Below the pieces are notes generated by a model. That model saw nothing but the letters and a program-made list of their open reading frames with translations, was not told where the DNA came from and searched no databases. Made by a program: the position numbers and the translations under genes. Shown here piece by piece: positions 63,014 to 64,000 of a stretch of 64,000 nt of DNA (position 1 is the stretch's first letter; the number at the start of each line of letters is the position of its first letter). This DNA is from Mesorhizobium sp. 1M-11 (GTDB lineage: Bacteria; Pseudomonadota; Alphaproteobacteria; Rhizobiales; Rhizobiaceae): positions 1-64,000 of the forward strand of contig NZ_LJSD01000002.1 in the NCBI RefSeq assembly GCF_001303895.1, in the 5' to 3' direction.

Positions 63014-64000
63014 ATGGGAACCAATTTCGAGGCCAGCACGGCAGTTACCGCAGAGCTGAAGGATTTCGCCCGGGCGCGTAACGTCAAATATTTCATGATC
63101 TCCTACACGGACCTGTTTGGCGGCCAGCGCGCCAAGCTGGTGCCAGCACAGGCGATATCGGACATGCAGAAGGACGGAGCCGGCTTTGCCGGCTTTGCCA
63201 CTTGGCTGGACCTGACGCCCGCGCATCCCGACATGCTGGCCGTGCCGGACCCGGATTCGGTCATCCAGCTGCCTTGGAAGCCGGAAGTTGCCTGGCTGGC
63301 TTCGGACTGCCTCATGGAAGGCAAGAGCGTGGCGCAGGCGCCGCGCAACACGCTGAAGCGCCTGGTTTCGGAAGCCGCCGAATTCGGCATCCGCGTGAAG
63401 ACCGGCGTCGAGCCCGAATTCTTCCTGACGACGCCGGACGGCAAGCAAATCTCCGACGAATACGATACCGCTGCCAAATCCTGCTACGACCAGCAGGCGG
63501 TGATGCGCCGCTATGACGTGATCGCCGAAATCTGCGACGCGATGCTGTCGCTGAACTGGGAGCCCTACCAGAACGATCACGAGGATGCGAACGGCCAGTT
63601 CGAGATGAACTGGGCCTACGATGATGTGCTGGCGACCGCCGACAAGCACTCCTTCTTCAAGTTCATGGTGAAGTCGATCGCCGAAAAGCACGGTCTGCGC
63701 GCCACGTTCATGCCGAAGCCATTCCAGGGCCTGACCGGCAACGGCTGTCATGCGCATATCTCGGTCTGGGATCTCGGCGGCAAGACCAATGCCTTCGCCG
63801 ACAAGAGCATGGAACTCGGGCTTTCCGAGCAGGGCCGCCACTTCCTTGGCGGCATCATGAAACATGCTTCGGCGCTCGCCGCCATCTGCAACCCGACCGT
63901 CAATTCCTACAAGCGCATCAATGCGCCACGCACCGTTTCCGGCGCGACCTGGGCACCGAACACCGTGACCTGGACCGGCAACAACCGCACGCACATGGTG
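63014..64000 (+). CDS. gmaS: Gamma-glutamylmethylamide synthetase or type III glutamine synthetase (partial, cut at window end)
   Basis: The first 329 codons of a glutamine-synthetase-family gene are present and the frame runs off the window. The start MGTNFEASTAVTAELKDFAR has GGGG about 6 bases upstream. The catalytic region includes VEPEFFLTTPDGK, then NDHEDANGQFEMNW and GLTGNGCHAHISVWD and ends at TVTWTGNNRTHMV. GmaS makes gamma-glutamylmethylamide from methylamine, glutamate and ATP, and HEDANGQFE is a stretch I associate with GmaS. Rhizobial glnT is the close relative, so the assignment rests also on the mgsABC and N-demethylase neighbours. Confidence 0.8.
   Translation, partial: MGTNFEASTAVTAELKDFARARNVKYFMISYTDLFGGQRAKLVPAQAISDMQKDGAGFAGFATWLDLTPAHPDMLAVPDPDSVIQLPWKPEVAWLASDCLMEGKSVAQAPRNTLKRLVSEAAEFGIRVKTGVEPEFFLTTPDGKQISDEYDTAAKSCYDQQAVMRRYDVIAEICDAMLSLNWEPYQNDHEDANGQFEMNWAYDDVLATADKHSFFKFMVKSIAEKHGLRATFMPKPFQGLTGNGCHAHISVWDLGGKTNAFADKSMELGLSEQGRHFLGGIMKHASALAAICNPTVNSYKRINAPRTVSGATWAPNTVTWTGNNRTHMV

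Noticed and set aside
61442..63994. Very long leftward open frame (850 codons)
   Set aside because: It lies antisense to mgsB, mgsC and the glutamine-synthetase gene, all with clear family motifs, and its translation is low-complexity His/Arg/Gly-rich of the sort produced by reverse frames of GC-rich genes.
1..64000. CRISPR arrays, insertion sequences, tRNA and rRNA genes
   Set aside because: No regularly spaced repeats, transposase motifs or cloverleaf-like sequences were recognised. Only short intergenic palindromes are present. A tRNA or short repeat array could be missed by eye, and a covariance-model scan would settle it.

Overview
The window looks like chromosomal DNA of a GC-rich alphaproteobacterium of the order Rhizobiales (Hyphomicrobiales), most likely a Phyllobacteriaceae-type genome such as Mesorhizobium or Aminobacter. 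The evidence is the flagellar gene order (flgF, a DUF1217 protein and motA in a row, and visN/visR beside flhB), which matches what I recall of rhizobial flagellar regions. Short palindromic intergenic elements of a kind common in rhizobial genomes point the same way. No rRNA, tRNA, insertion sequence, prophage or CRISPR array was recognised.

Positions 1-20912 are a flagellar and motility block. Leftward from about 14.4 kb run a DUF1217 repeat protein, flgF, fliI, a membrane protein of unknown function, flgB, flgC, fliE, flgG, flgA, flgI, motE, flgH, fliL and fliP, mostly joined by 4-base stop/start overlaps. A flagellin gene lies further left, and a rightward TPR-glycosyltransferase gene sits between flagellin and fliP. 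Rightward from 14.6 kb run motA, fliM, fliN, fliG, flhB and a small unknown gene. The LuxR-type master regulators visN and visR face them.

Positions 21286-32772 read as an uptake-and-hydrolysis region for polyamines or amide-linked amines. It holds a TetR regulator with an acetylpolyamine amidohydrolase, a YtcJ-type amidohydrolase, a PotFGHI-like ABC transporter with two tandem paralogous binding proteins, and two tandem SxxK hydrolases of the 6-aminohexanoate-dimer-hydrolase type. From 32.8 to 49.2 kb the content is mixed: an Imm5-like protein, a LysR regulator divergent from glutaryl-CoA dehydrogenase, thuA/thuB, leuB and leuD separated by small catabolic genes, a circularly permuted ATP-grasp/alpha-E fusion with a transglutaminase, a YCII/ECF sigma pair, and an ALDH7-type dehydrogenase.

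Positions 49514-64000 are the most striking part, a methylated-amine and C1 assimilation cluster. A rightward operon encodes serine-cycle enzymes (serine-glyoxylate aminotransferase, malyl-CoA lyase, malate-CoA ligase alpha and beta, hydroxypyruvate/glyoxylate reductase). A XRE-cupin regulator with an evident operator array follows. A leftward operon encodes a heme (DUF3445) secondary-amine N-demethylase with its reductase, a zinc-ribbon subunit and a GcvT-like folate subunit. Divergent from it are mgsABC-like genes for N-methylglutamate synthase and a glutamine-synthetase-family gene, best read as gmaS, cut by the window end. The inferred scheme is dimethylamine to methylamine plus a folate-bound C1 unit, methylamine to gamma-glutamylmethylamide and N-methylglutamate, and C1 carbon into the serine cycle.
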